NCBI GenBank assembly: GCA_963762435.1
Contig: CAVXLN010000030.1
Coordinates: 124,001-188,000 of the forward strand
Source: JAXDMU01 sp963762435
GTDB lineage: Bacteria; Pseudomonadota; Alphaproteobacteria; ATCC43930; CGMCC-115725
Direction: 5' to 3'
DNA length: 64,000 bases
Part shown: positions 62,366 to 64,000 of the stretch, piece by piece
Numbering within the stretch: the stretch's first letter is position 1
Layout of the letters: every line of letters starts with the position of its first letter
The notes under the pieces: model-generated
Databases searched by the model: none
Seen by the model: the letters and a program-made list of their open reading frames with translations, nothing else
Told to the model about the DNA's origin: nothing
Made by a program: the position numbers and the translations under genes

Positions 62366-62983
62366 ATGCCGCTGGACACGCCAATCGTGTTCGTCGTCGA
62401 TGACGACGTATCAGTACGTGAATCACTGGAATCGCTGATCCGTTACGCCGGCTGGAAGGTCGAAACCTTCGCCTCGGCAGAGGAATTTCTGCTGCGCCCA
62501 CGCTCCTTGGGACCGAGTTGTCTCGTCCTCGATGTTGCACTGCCGCAGCTCAACGGTCTCGATCTTCAGAAGCGTGTCGCGTCCGAGCGGGCCGACATGC
62601 CGATCATCTTCATCACCGGGTATGCCGGCGTCCCGATGACGGTTCGGGCCATGAAGGCCGGCGCCGTCGAGTTCCTGACCAAGCCGGTCGATGATGTGGT
62701 GATGCTGGCGGCCATTCGCGGCGCCATCGAATTGAGCGAAAGGGCGCTGGGCAAGGACGCGGAAATCCGCGGGCTTCAAGCCCGCTATGAAACCTTGAGC
62801 CGCCGCGAGCGGGAAGTCATGGCGCTCATCACCAGCGGCCTGATGAACAAGCAGGTGGGCGGCGAGCTGAGCATCAGCGAGATCACGGTAAAGGCGCATC
62901 GCGGCCGGGTGATGCGAAAGATGAACGCGGGTTCCTTCGCCGAGCTGGTGACGATGGAGGCGAGGCTCCGGGAAATACGGTAG
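62366..62983 (+). CDS. FixJ-family response regulator (paralogue)
   Basis: The 205-residue regulator has a receiver (FVVDDDVSVRESLESLIRYA, phospho-acceptor Asp56 in LVLDVALPQLNG, ITG, TKP) and a LuxR-type helix-turn-helix (LSRREREVMALITSGLMNKQ, SEITVKAHRGRVMRKM). The whole protein is very like that at 17043, especially the recognition helix. No histidine kinase gene is adjacent, so its partner may be one of the two kinases in this window. It likely shares the GATACC-type boxes. Confidence 0.93.
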   Translation: MPLDTPIVFVVDDDVSVRESLESLIRYAGWKVETFASAEEFLLRPRSLGPSCLVLDVALPQLNGLDLQKRVASERADMPIIFITGYAGVPMTVRAMKAGAVEFLTKPVDDVVMLAAIRGAIELSERALGKDAEIRGLQARYETLSRREREVMALITSGLMNKQVGGELSISEITVKAHRGRVMRKMNAGSFAELVTMEARLREIR

Positions 62984-63025
62984 CGGCCGAGCCGTCTTGC
63001 CGGCCCGGCCGACTGACGCCCTCCG

Positions 63026-63892
63026 TCACCGATACTCCGGCTCTTCCCACCAGGGAAAATAATCGGGCATGCCGGTCGAGACCTGATCGGGGAATCGGGC
63101 CGGCCGTTTCTCGAGGAAAGAGGCGACGCCCTCGGCCACGTCGGCGGATCGCCCGCGCGAGAAGATGCCGCGGCTGTCGATCCGGTGCGCGTCCATCGGA
63201 TCGGTCCAGCCGAGGCCGCGCCACATCATCTGGCGGGTCAGCGCCACCGAGACGGGGGCAGTGTTGTCGGCGATCTCGCGGGCGAGTACCCTGGCGGCCG
63301 GCAGCAGCTCGGCATCCTCATGGATGGACCGCACCAGCCGGCCCGCGAGCGCTTCCTCAGCCTGGAAGACCCGGCCGGTGGCGCACCACTCCATGGCCTG
63401 CGAGATCCCGACGATCCGGGGCAGGAACCAGGACGAGGCCGCCTCCGGCACGATGCCGCGCCGTGCGAACACGAAGCCCATCCGGGCACTGGTGCTCGCG
63501 AGCCGGATATCCATCGGCAAGGTCATGGTGATGCCGATGCCGACGGCCGGGCCGTTGATCGCGGCGATCAAGGGCTTCAGGCAGCGGAAGATCCGCAAGG
63601 TCACCCGTCCGCCGCCATCGCGGGCAGTGTCGGCCGCAGGGTCGAGGCCCGCCTCCCGGCGGCTTGCGGTGAAGGCGTTGGCGCCGGCCGAGAGATCGGC
63701 TCCGGCACAGAAGGCACGTCCCGCACCGGTCACGATGGCGACGCGAACCGCATCATCGGCATCGATCCGGTCGAAGGCCTCGATCAACTCCTTCATCATC
63801 TCGACGGTGAAGGCGTTGAGCTTGTCGGGACGATGGAGCGTCAGGGTCGCGATGCCGTCTTCGACCTCATAGCGAATGGTGTTGTAGCTCAT
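63026..63892 (-). CDS. Enoyl-CoA hydratase/isomerase (crotonase) family protein
   Basis: The 288-residue enzyme has ATLTLHRPDKLNAFTVEMMK, GAGRAFCAGADLSAG for the first oxyanion residue and INGPAVGIGITMTLPMDIRL for the second. It includes the acidic FARRGIVPEAASSWFLPRIV segment where catalytic Glu residues lie. Its tail FPWWEEPEYR is common in crotonases linked to fatty-acid or aromatic breakdown. I chose ATG 63892 over the 63949 extension. Substrate unknown. Confidence 0.92.
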   Translation of the reverse strand: MSYNTIRYEVEDGIATLTLHRPDKLNAFTVEMMKELIEAFDRIDADDAVRVAIVTGAGRAFCAGADLSAGANAFTASRREAGLDPAADTARDGGGRVTLRIFRCLKPLIAAINGPAVGIGITMTLPMDIRLASTSARMGFVFARRGIVPEAASSWFLPRIVGISQAMEWCATGRVFQAEEALAGRLVRSIHEDAELLPAARVLAREIADNTAPVSVALTRQMMWRGLGWTDPMDAHRIDSRGIFSRGRSADVAEGVASFLEKRPARFPDQVSTGMPDYFPWWEEPEYR

Positions 63893-64000
63893 GGTGCTGC
63901 CTTCCCCATTTCGATGACCAACCATTCCTAAAAACGTTACGTCCGCCAAGCTTCCGGCCCTGTTATGATTCGCCTCGCCGGGCTCCCATATGACTGACCA

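Noticed and set aside
63990..64000. A possible start codon (ATG ACT GAC) of a gene leaving the right edge
   Set aside because: Only three codons are inside the window and no clear ribosome site is seen, so it cannot be supported.
1..64000. Mobile elements, tRNA or rRNA genes, CRISPR arrays
   Set aside because: I looked for transposase motifs, terminal inverted repeats, cloverleaf sequences and regular repeat-spacer patterns and found none that I could support.

Overview
This is a 64 kb, GC-rich chromosomal window that reads like an alphaproteobacterium with a large metabolic genome, perhaps Rhodospirillales or Rhizobiales. The signs are FixJ-type response regulators, an RpoH-like sigma fragment, a trifunctional kinase/ATPase/histidine kinase, a fused DctQM TRAP permease, isoquinoline-oxidoreductase-type molybdoenzymes and many LysR/TetR regulators. 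The genus is an inference. I saw no rRNA, tRNA, CRISPR array, insertion sequence or phage gene.

Layout. 1-7.2 kb: the end of a hybrid PKS-NRPS cluster, made of the last AT-KR-ACP part of a PKS, one C-A-PCP NRPS module with a glycine-like code, and two alpha/beta hydrolases whose nucleophile Ser is replaced by Arg or Cys. A truncated LysR gene marks the cluster edge. 7.9-12.5 kb: sulfur genes (MetY-type sulfhydrylase, TauE/SafE exporter, XRE-cupin regulator, flavin-dependent monooxygenase). 12.6-15.8 kb: DUF2252, GlsB, a TetR regulator with clear operators and the small repeat-containing secreted protein it probably controls, and a small lipoprotein. 16-23.7 kb: LysR, a FixJ-type regulator, a lone receiver and a 1845-residue sensor kinase. 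23.7-27.7 kb: aldehyde dehydrogenase, acetolactate-synthase-like enzyme and aldo/keto reductase. 27.8-32.9 kb: an EmrAB/NodT-type efflux system, whose outer-membrane gene is frameshifted, and a TetR regulator. 33-34.7 kb: SnoaL-like protein, Mug DNA glycosylase, LysR. 34.8-44.4 kb: a catabolic operon with an SDR, split transketolase, a LtnD-type dehydrogenase, a TRAP transporter and a full-length transketolase, met by a convergent 2-hydroxyacid dehydrogenase. 44.5-51.5 kb: a disulfide reductase-type flavoprotein, a three-subunit molybdenum dehydrogenase with a tri-haem cytochrome, and a Tat-exported MmgE/PrpD protein. 51.5-55.2 kb: an N-truncated histidine kinase and a frameshifted regulator/acyl-CoA dehydrogenase pair. 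55.2-64 kb: small secreted protein, hydrolases, enoyl-CoA hydratase, orphan SdhA, DJ-1/PfpI protein, a sigma-domain-2-only protein, a second FixJ-type regulator and a crotonase.

The strongest unexplained signal is a dispersed 33-bp operator built of two dyads 17 bp apart, GATACCNNGGTATC then GSC then GAYACCNNSGTSCAAT. Full or partial copies lie upstream of at least eight genes between 15.8 and 62.3 kb. The SCAAT end nearly always faces the gene, usually 70-135 bp before its start codon. Copies also precede both FixJ-type regulator genes, whose recognition helices are nearly identical. I infer a previously unnoticed FixJ/StyR-like stress or organic-compound regulon covering epoxide hydrolase, enoyl-CoA hydratase, DJ-1 protein, drug efflux, small envelope proteins and a mini-sigma protein.
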